Positions 1 through 7,036 of a stretch of 19,225 nucleotides of DNA are shown piece by piece. Source of the DNA: Bacteroidota bacterium (lineage in GTDB: Bacteria > Bacteroidota > Bacteroidia > Bacteroidales > Dysgonomonadaceae); assembly GCA_023418255.1 (NCBI GenBank), contig JAEZZZ010000092.1:1-19225 (forward strand). Reading direction: 5' to 3'. The first letter of the stretch is position 1; every line of letters starts with the position of its first letter. The position numbers were made by a program, and so were the translations under genes. The notes below the pieces were generated by a model. It ran no database searches. It saw only the letters and a list, made by a program, of their open reading frames with translations, and had not been told where the DNA came from.

Positions 1-590
1 ATGAAAAACTACTGAAACAACGCGTTTATATGCTTGTGCGAGGATACCGGGACTGCAACGATGTCGGGCGGCTTCAAAACGACCCGCTATTTAAAGATGT
101 GTTAAACGGCGATATGGCCTCCCAACCTACGCTAAGCCGTTTTGAGAACAGGATGAACCTACGTGCAGCTTTTTCCATCGGATACGAATGGATAGAACGC
201 TATGCAGAGAGTTTGAAAGGCCGAGATAAAATTATTATCGACATAGACGGCACGGAAGATCCCACTCATGGAGCACGGCAACTTTCACTGCTCAACGGCT
301 ATTAGGGACAATACATGTACAATGAACAGTTCTTTCACGACGGCGACTCCGGACAAATCATTTTGCCGATACCGCGTCCGGGTAACAGCCACTCAAATCG
401 TTGGTATGTAGGCATTCTTCGACGCATTGTAAGGCGCGTCCACGAGGTTTCCCCCGAGATAGAAATTGTCATCCGCGTGCTCCTACTCAAAGTGGGAGGA
501 ACTATCCGAAAAACGAAAAAGAGAATCCGACATAAACTCTCCAAATCATTTGTTTACAGAGATTTGTTCGTCGAGTTAATTGTTTCGTAA
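1..590 (+). pseudogene. IS1380-type transposase remnant (5' end outside window)
   Basis: A single reading frame (third frame) is open from the left window edge and reads as the N-terminal part of an IS1380-family transposase. It includes the stretch IDIDGTEDPTHG, typical of this family, followed by LSLLNGY. At 303-305 an in-frame TAG interrupts the frame, where family members usually continue with a second Tyr; the same frame resumes as GQYMYNEQFFHDGDSGQ. After EIEIVIR (to about 476) it jumps to LLLKVGGTIRKTKKRIR and LSKSFVYRDLFVEL, which reads like the C-terminal end of the family, so most of the catalytic middle appears deleted in frame. The visible part is about 195 codons, against a usual length of roughly 420-450. 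A nonsense codon plus the deletion make this a dead element. The family call comes from remembered motifs, not a search. Confidence 0.8.
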
Positions 591-614
591 CAGGAGGTTT
601 GCAACTGAAAAAAA

Positions 615-627
615 CCTCCGTGGGAGG
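615..627 (-). terminator. Small GC-rich hairpin with T-run (- strand)
   Basis: CCTCC (615-619) pairs with GGAGG (623-627) around a 3-base loop. Read on the - strand the hairpin is followed directly by seven T residues, the shape of an intrinsic terminator. No convincing - strand gene lies upstream of it. It could instead be part of the IS end, because CCTCCGTGGGA is repeated in inverse at 748-758. Confidence 0.35.
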
Positions 628-758
628 AGTGTGTCCTTATGTGAAAATTCCCGCGAAAACACCCTAAAATGATTCATTACTTTGTTTTTGCGGAGTAAGA
701 AACATTCAAAAAACAATCATCGGATTAGAAAATAGTAAAACCATTCATCCCACGGAGG
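615..758. repeat. 11-bp perfect inverted repeat, 122-bp spacer
   Basis: CCTCCGTGGGA at 615-625 is the exact reverse complement of TCCCACGGAGG at 748-758. Flanking bases do not extend the match. The pair lies just downstream of the dead transposase and may mark the ends of a small non-autonomous element or one end of the IS. I cannot identify it further. Confidence 0.5.
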
Positions 759-1259
759 AAAAGAGGGGCAAAGAAAATGGAAAGTGTTCTTCATGAATAA
801 TGCGGGTTAGCAGATGTGCTGTATGCACAATGCTCTCAATGACCTGAAATGCCGATGCGGATTCGGTATCGATAAGTTTTTTAACTTTTTCTAATTGATA
901 CTGAGTAGCTACAAATTTTGATTGATGAGTGAGGTTCCGTCTGTTTGTTTTTAGCACATTACAAATATGCCGCCAGGGAGTTATCAAAAGCACCAAATCA
1001 GAAGTGATTGAAGCTGGGTCTTAGGCATGAAATGTAAAACGTTGAGATTCGTATTCATAAATAAAGTTTTGTTTTAAAAAATAATCACAACAATGATAGT
1101 AGTTTTAACAATAAGATCTTGTTCCTACTGAAGCCAATTTTACAAAAATCACCTGTATATGTTTTTTTATGTAAACCATGCTGTTTTATTTTGTTAATTT
1201 CGGCGTTTTGCAGAACAAATCGTCGCAACAAAGAGTTTAATTCATAAAAGGAACAGATT

Positions 1260-1517
1260 ATGAAAATATCAATTGAAATCAGTTATTATCCGCTAAACGA
1301 GGCGTATAAAACGCCAATAAAAAAATTCGTGAAAGCGTTGAGAGAAAATCAGCAGATTGTGGTGAAACCCAATGCCATTTCTACGCATGTTTTTGGTGAA
1401 TATGACGAGGTGATGTCCACCGTAACACGCTGCATGAAGGATGCAATGGAATTGCCAAGCAGCATTTTTGTCCTGAAAATTTTAAATTCTGACAGGAATA
1501 AAGCGGTTACAATTTAA
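1260..1517 (+). CDS. YkoF / thiamine-binding-like small protein
   Basis: This 85-residue protein starts with MKISIEISYYPL and contains STHVFGEYDEVM (about residues 41-52) and SSIFVLKILN (about 67-76). It resembles the small ferredoxin-like-fold proteins of the YkoF / thiamine-binding (DUF77, MTH1187) group, which bind thiamine or hydroxymethylpyrimidine. The length fits a single domain; Bacillus YkoF has two. No signal peptide or membrane segment is visible, so it should be cytoplasmic. The ATG at 1260 has an AAGGA stretch about ten bases upstream. No thiamine transporter gene or TPP riboswitch is nearby, so the ligand is inferred from family resemblance only. The GH20 gene follows 61 bases downstream on the same strand. 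Confidence 0.65.
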   Translation: MKISIEISYYPLNEAYKTPIKKFVKALRENQQIVVKPNAISTHVFGEYDEVMSTVTRCMKDAMELPSSIFVLKILNSDRNKAVTI

Positions 1518-1578
1518 TTCACGAATTATAACGAAATAGTACTCTTTATCCATCTTTGTTTTTACAAATCACAACACG

Positions 1579-3231
1579 ATGAACAAAAAAATTGTCCTCA
1601 CACTTTTGTTGCTTGCAACAATATGCAGCAGCATGTTTTCGCAACTTATTCCGCGTCCGGTTGAAATGCAACGTAAAAACGGACATTTTGAGCCGGATAA
1701 CAATACAACGATTATCTTCGATAAAAACGATAACGAACTAGAAAATACGATTTCTTTTTTTGCCGATAGAATCGAGCATATTACCGGGATTTCGCTGAGC
1801 GAGAATAACAAAGATGCCTATAAATCCATTTGTTTTGAGAAGATAAACGGTAATCGTCATCAAGAACTTGGCAATGAGGGATACATTTTAGATGTTGATA
1901 ACAAAAAAATTATCGTTCAGTATCGCGATGTGCGCGGCGCATTTTATGGCGCGCAGTCGCTGTTACAATTTCTACCAATGGTGCGTACCAACGAAAAACC
2001 GATAGTGCCCAATCTCACAATCAAAGATTATCCACGATATGCGTGGCGAGGTATGATGTTGGATGTAAGCCGCCATTTTTTTACGGTAGAAACCATCAAA
2101 AATACGTTGGACATGTTGGCTTTTTACAAGATAAACACGTTTCATTGGCATTTGTGCGACAACGAAGGATGGCGCTTGGAAATTAAGAAATATCCCAAAC
2201 TGACGGAAGTCGGCGCGTGGCGCATGGATATGCCCTATTCGCGTATCTACCAAAAGGATTATGTGCCCACCGGCACGCCCTACAAATATGGAGGATATTA
2301 CACGCAAGAGCAAGCCCGCGAGGTGGTAGAATATGCAAAAAAACTCAACATCACGGTGATTCCCGAAATCGAAATGCCGGGACATTCAGGTGCGGCGTTG
2401 GCGGCATATCCTGAGTATAGTTGCACGCAAACACCCAATGAAACACCAAACAAACTGCTGCATCAATCCAAAGAACACAGCGAAAAGTTTCATCAAAACT
2501 ACTGCGCCGGAAACGATGCCGCGTTCGATTTTCTAGAAGACGTTCTCGCGGAAGTGTTTGATATTTTTCCTTCGGAATATATTCATATTGGTGGTGACGA
2601 AGTGGATAAAAAAGATTGGAAAAATTGTCCTAAATGTCAAGCCCGAATGAAGGCCGAACATCTGAAAAATGAAGAGGAATTGCAAAGCTATTTTATCCGA
2701 AGGATAGAAAAGTTCCTATTGAAGCACAACAGAAAACTGCTGGGTTGGGATGAAATTTTGGAAGGAAAGCTGGCTGAAAGCGCGACAGTAATGAGTTGGC
2801 GCGGCGAAAAAGGCGGCATCGAAGCGGCAAAAATGGGACATCACGTGGTGATGACTCCAAGCAATCCGCTCTATTTTATCCGTCATCAAGACAGTACCGA
2901 TGTGGATAAATTTCACGCTCCTACCTATTCCATCAATTCATTGGATAAAGTGTATGCCTACAATCCGAGCACCGACAAGTTAAGCAAAAAGGAACATGAG
3001 TATATTTTGGGTAGCCAATTTGCCGTCTGGACCGAGTTTATGCCGTCCGTCGGGCATTTTGAATATATGGTGTATCCGCGTATGCAAGCTTTTGCCGAAT
3101 TGGTGTGGACACCGCTGGCACGCAAAGATTTCGACGATTTTGTAGAGCGACTCAATCAATATCATTTTCCCTATTGGCAGATGCTTGGCATACGCTTTCA
3201 TCCGCGCTATTATAAAGATATAGCATATTGA
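1579..3231 (+). CDS. Beta-N-acetylhexosaminidase, glycoside hydrolase family 20
   Basis: This 550-residue secreted enzyme should release terminal beta-linked GlcNAc or GalNAc from glycoproteins, glycans or chitin oligomers. Residues 1-21 form a signal peptide (basic start, then a leucine-rich core). Residues about 22-148 match the GH20b N-terminal domain, and 150-510 the (beta/alpha)8 barrel. Catalytic signatures are visible: MLDVSRHFF (160-168), FHWHLCDNEGWRLE (188-201), and HIGGDE (336-341), in which D340 and E341 are the expected stabilising Asp and acid/base Glu for substrate-assisted catalysis. A WTE motif is at 484-486. The CPKC pair (350-353) recalls other Bacteroidetes members. The protein ends soon after the barrel, so it is a minimal two-domain form. 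Secretion to the periplasm or outer membrane suits an organism feeding on host or detrital glycoprotein. Confidence 0.95.
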   Translation: MNKKIVLTLLLLATICSSMFSQLIPRPVEMQRKNGHFEPDNNTTIIFDKNDNELENTISFFADRIEHITGISLSENNKDAYKSICFEKINGNRHQELGNEGYILDVDNKKIIVQYRDVRGAFYGAQSLLQFLPMVRTNEKPIVPNLTIKDYPRYAWRGMMLDVSRHFFTVETIKNTLDMLAFYKINTFHWHLCDNEGWRLEIKKYPKLTEVGAWRMDMPYSRIYQKDYVPTGTPYKYGGYYTQEQAREVVEYAKKLNITVIPEIEMPGHSGAALAAYPEYSCTQTPNETPNKLLHQSKEHSEKFHQNYCAGNDAAFDFLEDVLAEVFDIFPSEYIHIGGDEVDKKDWKNCPKCQARMKAEHLKNEEELQSYFIRRIEKFLLKHNRKLLGWDEILEGKLAESATVMSWRGEKGGIEAAKMGHHVVMTPSNPLYFIRHQDSTDVDKFHAPTYSINSLDKVYAYNPSTDKLSKKEHEYILGSQFAVWTEFMPSVGHFEYMVYPRMQAFAELVWTPLARKDFDDFVERLNQYHFPYWQMLGIRFHPRYYKDIAY

Positions 3232-3270
3232 TATTTAGAAATTTGTGTTCAGCCGTTTTTATATAAAATT

Positions 3271-3303
3271 GCTTTATAAGCATGCTTCGATGCAGGATAA
3301 AGC
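3271..3303 (+). terminator. Hairpin after the GH20 gene, possible terminator
   Basis: GCTTTAT (3271-3277) pairs with ATAAAGC (3297-3303). An inner GCAT/ATGC pair (3280-3283, 3290-3293) is separated from the outer stem by a small internal loop. The following bases TTTGATGG are only weakly T-rich, so termination is uncertain. The hairpin lies between the GH20 gene and the next + strand gene and could separate their transcription. Confidence 0.35.
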
Positions 3304-3369
3304 TTTGATGGAGAGAGCACTTGTGAGTATTAAATAGATAAAAACAAATAAAAATAAATTATTTTGACT

Positions 3370-3816
3370 ATGTGGAAAAGATTAATTTCAGGATTTGGTG
3401 GCGCCATCGCGTTAAATGCGCTTCATCAATTTGTGAAGAAAAATTATCATGGCGCACCTCTATTTAACGAAGTAGAGCAAGAAGCGATAAACAAATCGCT
3501 TGAAAAAATAAACTTGCAGATTAAGGACGAAGACAAGTTTTATAACGCCACCATGGCGGGCGACGTTTTGTCCAACGGGTTGTTTTACACGCTGACACCT
3601 TTTCGGATGAGCACTGTTTTTGGTGCTTTGGGTGGCTTGGGTGCAATTGTGCTTCCCAAAAAATTGGGATTGGACAATACACCGATTGCAGGCACCGACA
3701 AAAAGAAAATGATAACTGTGGGTTATTATATTTTTGGCGCGATGGTTGCTAGCGGTATATATAAGGCGCTGACCTGCAATGAAAGGAAAAGGAAAAAGGA
3801 TCGTTCCGACAGTTGA
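3370..3816 (+). CDS. Small protein of unknown function, possibly membrane-associated
   Basis: I do not recognise this protein. The ATG at 3370 is preferred, giving 148 residues; a TTG six bases upstream would add two. Three moderately hydrophobic, glycine/alanine-rich segments are visible, at about residues 6-20, 82-97 and 114-133, separated by a charged stretch (33-57). The C-terminus is strongly basic (NERKRKKDR). The pattern suggests a small inner-membrane or membrane-associated protein without a cleavable signal. The last bases overlap the hairpin that appears to terminate the convergent lysine operon. Codon use looks like its neighbours, so I take it to be a real gene, but no function can be assigned. 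Confidence 0.7.
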   Translation: MWKRLISGFGGAIALNALHQFVKKNYHGAPLFNEVEQEAINKSLEKINLQIKDEDKFYNATMAGDVLSNGLFYTLTPFRMSTVFGALGGLGAIVLPKKLGLDNTPIAGTDKKKMITVGYYIFGAMVASGIYKALTCNERKRKKDRSDS

Positions 3817-3826
3817 ACAATCCTTT
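3795..3826 (-). terminator. Intrinsic terminator of the lysine-fermentation operon
   Basis: AAAGGAT (3795-3801) pairs with ATCCTTT (3820-3826), and an inner GTTC (3803-3806) pairs with GAAC (3815-3818) around an 8-base loop, with one 1x1 mismatch between the two helices. On the - strand the stem runs into a T-rich tail (TTTTTCCTTTTCC read with the last stem bases). It lies 27 bases beyond the stop of the last operon gene. The hairpin includes the stop codon of the convergent + strand gene and could work weakly in that direction too. Confidence 0.6.
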
Positions 3827-3852
3827 CCCTTCAATACTTAAAAAAGTGAGGT

Positions 3853-4698
3853 TCAACGGGTGTAGTCGTAGAAACCAAGTCCCGTTTTTCTGCCCAATTG
3901 ATTGGCGCGAACCATTTTTCTCAACAGCGGATGAGGGCGATATTTATCATCGCCAAATTCTGCGTGCAGCACTTCCATAATGGCTAAACATACATCCAAG
4001 CCAATAAGGTCGGCCAATGCCAGCGGACCAATGGGATGGCTTGCGCCTAATTTCATTGCTTGGTCAATTTCTTCTTTTCCGGCTACACCATCGGCAAGAA
4101 CGCCTATGCCTTCATTAATCATCGGGATCAATAGCCTGTTTACTACAAATCCCGGTGCTTCATTAACGGTAACCGGCGTTTTGTTTATTTTTTTTGCCAA
4201 CTCAAATACTTGATTGTAGGTTTCTTTTGATGTGAGTTGTCCCTTAATCACTTCTACCAATTTCATAATTGGTACGGGATTAAAAAAGTGCATGCCGATT
4301 ACCTTTTCCGGTCGGTTAGTAAATGCACCTAATGCGGTTATTGACAAAGACGAGCTGTTAGTGGCGATAATGGTTTCGGGATTGCAAACTCTGTCGAGCG
4401 TTTGCAAAATCTCTTTTTTTGTTTCCATGTCTTCGGTGATAGCTTCTATCACAACCTTATAATCTTTGCACTCTTCATAAGATAAGGTTTGTGTGATTCT
4501 GCCGAGCATCTTGTTTTTTTCCTCTTCGCTGATGATTTCTTTTTCAACTAAACGCGAGAGGCGTTTGGCGACACCTTTATAAGCTCTCTCCAGCGAAGCC
4601 TCAGAGCGTCCTTTTAGCAATACGTCGTAGCCTCCTTGTATAAGCGTTTGGACGATGCCGCTACCCATTGTTCCTGTTCCTACTACACAGATTTTCAT
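3853..4698 (-). CDS. hbd: 3-hydroxybutyryl-CoA dehydrogenase
   Basis: This 281-residue protein interconverts acetoacetyl-CoA and 3-hydroxybutyryl-CoA in the cytoplasm. The dinucleotide-binding motif GTGTMGSG is at residues 7-14. Likely active-site residues are S116 in NSSSLS, H137 in GMHFFNP, E149, and N187 in APGFVVNRLL. The C-terminal dimerisation domain ends with GRKTGLGFYDY, and the length matches clostridial Hbd. At the end of the second beta strand, where NAD-dependent clostridial enzymes have an acidic residue (LRD), this one reads LLKGRS, which suggests NADP rather than NAD. It is the last gene of the block, 37 bases after the crotonase gene. Beside lysine-fermentation genes it would reduce the acetoacetyl-CoA made from the acetoacetate released by Kce. 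Confidence 0.93.
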   Translation of the reverse strand: MKICVVGTGTMGSGIVQTLIQGGYDVLLKGRSEASLERAYKGVAKRLSRLVEKEIISEEEKNKMLGRITQTLSYEECKDYKVVIEAITEDMETKKEILQTLDRVCNPETIIATNSSSLSITALGAFTNRPEKVIGMHFFNPVPIMKLVEVIKGQLTSKETYNQVFELAKKINKTPVTVNEAPGFVVNRLLIPMINEGIGVLADGVAGKEEIDQAMKLGASHPIGPLALADLIGLDVCLAIMEVLHAEFGDDKYRPHPLLRKMVRANQLGRKTGLGFYDYTR

Positions 4699-4735
4699 TA
4701 TGATATACTTTTAAAATTAAACATATTTTCTTCTT

Positions 4736-5524
4736 TTATTTTCCTTTAAACGTGGCTTTTTCTTTCGATAGAAAAGCCTTCATGCCATTTTTCTGATCAT
4801 CCGTCGTAAAGCAGATGGCAAACAGATTGGTTTCGTATGAAATGGCGGTGTCTATGTCGGTTTCCAATCCTCTGTTGATAGCCTCTTTCGAGTATTGCAC
4901 CGCCAAAGGTGCTTGCGCGGCGATGGCGTTCGCCATGTTAATGGCTTCCTCCATCAAATTTTCATGCGGAACTACTTTGTTGACTAACTTTATTTGCAAT
5001 GCTTCGTCTGCACGAATTATCCTGCCTGTAAAAATTAGCTCTTTTGCAACTCCCGCTCCTACAATACGAGGCAAACGCTGTGTTCCGGAAAATCCGGGAA
5101 TGATCCCCAAGGTAACTTCGGGTTGTCCGAACTTTGCTTTTTCCGACGCGATTCTGATATCGCATGCCAGAGCCAACTCACATCCGCCGCCCAACGCAAA
5201 GCCATTGATTGCCGCAATTATCGGTTTCGGCATTAGCTCTATCTTTCGGAAAAGCGTCGCGCCACGTTTGCCAAATGCTTTACCTTGCCGGCTGTCGTAG
5301 GTGCTCATCTCTTTTATATCGGCACCTGCCACAAAGGACCGTTCCGTTCCGGTCAGAATGATGGCGCGAATGGATGTGTCGCTTGACACTTTGTCGAAAG
5401 CCGCATTCAACTCATTCAAAATTTCTGTGCTTAACGCGTTGAGTGTTTTAGGTTCGTTGATTTGGATAAGGGCAATGGCGCCTCTCTTATCGATTACGAC
5501 TTTTTTTTGTCTGTTTGCCTCCAT
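4736..5524 (-). CDS. crt: Enoyl-CoA hydratase / crotonase (3-hydroxybutyryl-CoA dehydratase)
   Basis: This 262-residue crotonase-fold enzyme should interconvert 3-hydroxybutyryl-CoA and crotonyl-CoA. The oxyanion-hole motif FVAGADIKEM is at 64-73, and GGGCELALACDIRIA at 112-126. Two glutamates, E116 and E136 (in QPEVTLG), are 20 residues apart, as are the catalytic pair of rat mitochondrial hydratase. PGFSGTQRLPR follows at 143-153. Both acid/base residues are present, so hydratase activity is expected rather than another crotonase reaction. The gene starts only 7 bases after the stop of the CoA-transferase gene and precedes hbd. That placement supports the short-chain butyrate branch over general fatty-acid oxidation. 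Confidence 0.92.
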   Translation of the reverse strand: MEANRQKKVVIDKRGAIALIQINEPKTLNALSTEILNELNAAFDKVSSDTSIRAIILTGTERSFVAGADIKEMSTYDSRQGKAFGKRGATLFRKIELMPKPIIAAINGFALGGGCELALACDIRIASEKAKFGQPEVTLGIIPGFSGTQRLPRIVGAGVAKELIFTGRIIRADEALQIKLVNKVVPHENLMEEAINMANAIAAQAPLAVQYSKEAINRGLETDIDTAISYETNLFAICFTTDDQKNGMKAFLSKEKATFKGK

Positions 5525-5531
5525 TATTTAT

Positions 5532-6188
5532 TTAATTCATCGATTTGATATTTTTACTGAAATGAAGTGTCGCATCCGTGGCGGATACGATATCCTCTTT
5601 TGTGAATTCGGGATGTATTTCAGTCACCACCAGCCCTTCGTTCGTTACATTGATAACACACATTTCTGTTACAATCATGTCCACCATTCCTTTTGCGGTA
5701 AGTGGCAGGGTGCATCTTTTCATGATTTTTGGTTTTCCTTTGGCAGTGTGTTCCATGGCGAGGATTACTTTTCGTGTTCCGGTGAGTAAGTCCATGGCGC
5801 CACCCATGCCAGGAACCATTTTTCCGGGTATGTTCCAATTTGCCAAATCGCCTTTTTCGTCCACTTGCAATGCTCCTAAAATGCTGATGTCGACATGTCC
5901 GCCACGAATGATGGCAAACGATGTGGCACTATCAAAACAGGCGGCACCTTTGTCGGGAAGTACAAATCCGCCTCCGGCATTGGTGTAACATGTAATTTCT
6001 TCTCCTTGCTCGGGTGTTTTTCCCATCCCAATCATTCCGTTTTCCGATTGTAAAACTACGTGTGTTCCGGGTTTTAGATAGTTTGGAACCATCGTGGGAA
6101 GGCCAATTCCCAAATTAACCACGTCGCCATCTTTTAGCTCCCGGGCAACACGTTTGGCAATGATTTCTCTGATTTGTTCTTTTTCCAT
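5532..6188 (-). CDS. atoA: CoA-transferase subunit B (acetoacetate/butyrate type)
   Basis: This 218-residue protein is the beta subunit of a family I 3-oxoacid CoA-transferase. GIGLPT is at 27-32, and the SENG motif at 48-51 carries E49, the glutamate that forms the CoA thioester in this family. The GGAMDLL segment follows in the middle of the protein. In lysine fermentation the enzyme would move CoA between acetoacetate and butyryl-CoA, activating acetoacetate while releasing butyrate. The gene lies 12 bases after kamE and 7 bases before the crotonase gene. Oddly, the alpha subunit (AtoD), normally encoded next to it, is absent from the window. Succinyl-CoA or acetyl-CoA specificity cannot be excluded from sequence. 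Confidence 0.9.
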   Translation of the reverse strand: MEKEQIREIIAKRVARELKDGDVVNLGIGLPTMVPNYLKPGTHVVLQSENGMIGMGKTPEQGEEITCYTNAGGGFVLPDKGAACFDSATSFAIIRGGHVDISILGALQVDEKGDLANWNIPGKMVPGMGGAMDLLTGTRKVILAMEHTAKGKPKIMKRCTLPLTAKGMVDMIVTEMCVINVTNEGLVVTEIHPEFTKEDIVSATDATLHFSKNIKSMN

Positions 6189-6200
6189 ATTTTCTTTGTT

Positions 6201-6992
6201 TTATTGATTGTTGATTCTTCGTTCCAATTCTTGTGCCACAAAAGATGCCACATCGTCAGCATACGTATTCATTCCGAATCCGGCATCGTAGCCTAGCTCT
6301 TTGGCCAGTTCGTGCGAAATGCGTGGTCCGCCGGCACACAATATCACTTTGTCGCGGATACCTTCTGCCTCTAGCATTTCTACCAACTCAATCATATTCT
6401 TGATATGCACATCTTTTTGTGTTACAGTTTGCGAAACCAAGAGAGCATCGGCATTTAACTCAATTCCTTTGGCAATGAGGTCTTCGTTAAGCACTTGGCT
6501 TCCCATATTTACAGCCTCGAACATTTCGTATCGTTCCAATCCGTAATGTCCGGCAAATCCTTTCATGTTCATGATGGCATCAATGCCTACCGTGTGTGCG
6601 TCGGTGCCTGTGCTTGCGCCCACAACGACTATTTTTCTTCCGATGTGTTCTTTTATAAACTCATCCGTTTCCTGCATGCTCCATTTGGTGGATTCCACTT
6701 TGGGAACATGAATTTGTGTGTAGTCTATGCTTCCGGTATAGTTTCCGTAACAATTGAAAAAAGTAAATCCCTCTTTCAACTCTTTATGATAGACTACTTG
6801 TGGATTGTCAAACCCCATGGCTTTAAGCAGTTGCTTGGCTGCCTCAATGGCTTCGTCTCCGACAGGAACGGGAAGTGTAAAGCTAAGTTGTGTCTTTCCG
6901 TCGTTCATTGTGTCTCCATAGGGTTTTATTTTTGTCAGATCCAAGGTCTGATCAAAATCCTTCGATGACGTTGAATATAATCCTCCACTCAT
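6201..6992 (-). CDS. kamE: Lysine 5,6-aminomutase beta subunit (B12- and PLP-binding)
   Basis: This 263-residue subunit carries the cobalamin-binding domain of lysine 5,6-aminomutase, which moves the terminal amino group of beta-lysine to give 3,5-diaminohexanoate. The base-off B12 motif DAHTVG is at 131-136 with H133 as the cobalt ligand. K144, in NMKGF, aligns with the lysine that holds PLP in the Acetoanaerobium (Clostridium) sticklandii enzyme. Both positions equal the published numbering (His133, Lys144). An N-terminal dimerisation region (about 1-115) precedes the Rossmann-like B12 domain (about 118-255), with CAGGPRISHELAKELGYDAGFG near the C-terminus being typical of B12-domain ends. 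It follows kamD by 44 bases, as expected for an obligate partner. Confidence 0.96.
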   Translation of the reverse strand: MSGGLYSTSSKDFDQTLDLTKIKPYGDTMNDGKTQLSFTLPVPVGDEAIEAAKQLLKAMGFDNPQVVYHKELKEGFTFFNCYGNYTGSIDYTQIHVPKVESTKWSMQETDEFIKEHIGRKIVVVGASTGTDAHTVGIDAIMNMKGFAGHYGLERYEMFEAVNMGSQVLNEDLIAKGIELNADALLVSQTVTQKDVHIKNMIELVEMLEAEGIRDKVILCAGGPRISHELAKELGYDAGFGMNTYADDVASFVAQELERRINNQ

Positions 6993-7036
6993 AATATCGC
7001 AATTCTATGCCGTTTGTTTCATTTTTTCTGTTTTTC

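Larger units (their letters stand above)
591..1259. other. Long non-coding stretch with an inverted repeat; no supported gene
   Basis: No gene is supported in these 669 bases. The first part probably holds the end of the IS1380-type element. It contains a compact hairpin (615-627) and an 11-bp inverted repeat (615-625 with 748-758). A - strand frame is open from 1020 to 745 but has no ATG, and its product matches nothing I recognise. From about 1020 to 1250 the DNA is AT-rich with no open frame of note, and I found no full TTG-N19-TAnnTTTG promoter for the gene at 1260. Confidence 0.6.

Noticed and set aside
315..590. Second small protein gene after the stop at 303-305
   Set aside because: It continues the same frame and the same transposase family, so it is the downstream part of one broken gene.
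745..996. Open frame of 83 codons on the - strand
   Set aside because: It has no ATG (only a TTG start), no promoter and no recognisable motif, and it contains one arm of an inverted repeat. It is more likely chance or relic DNA.
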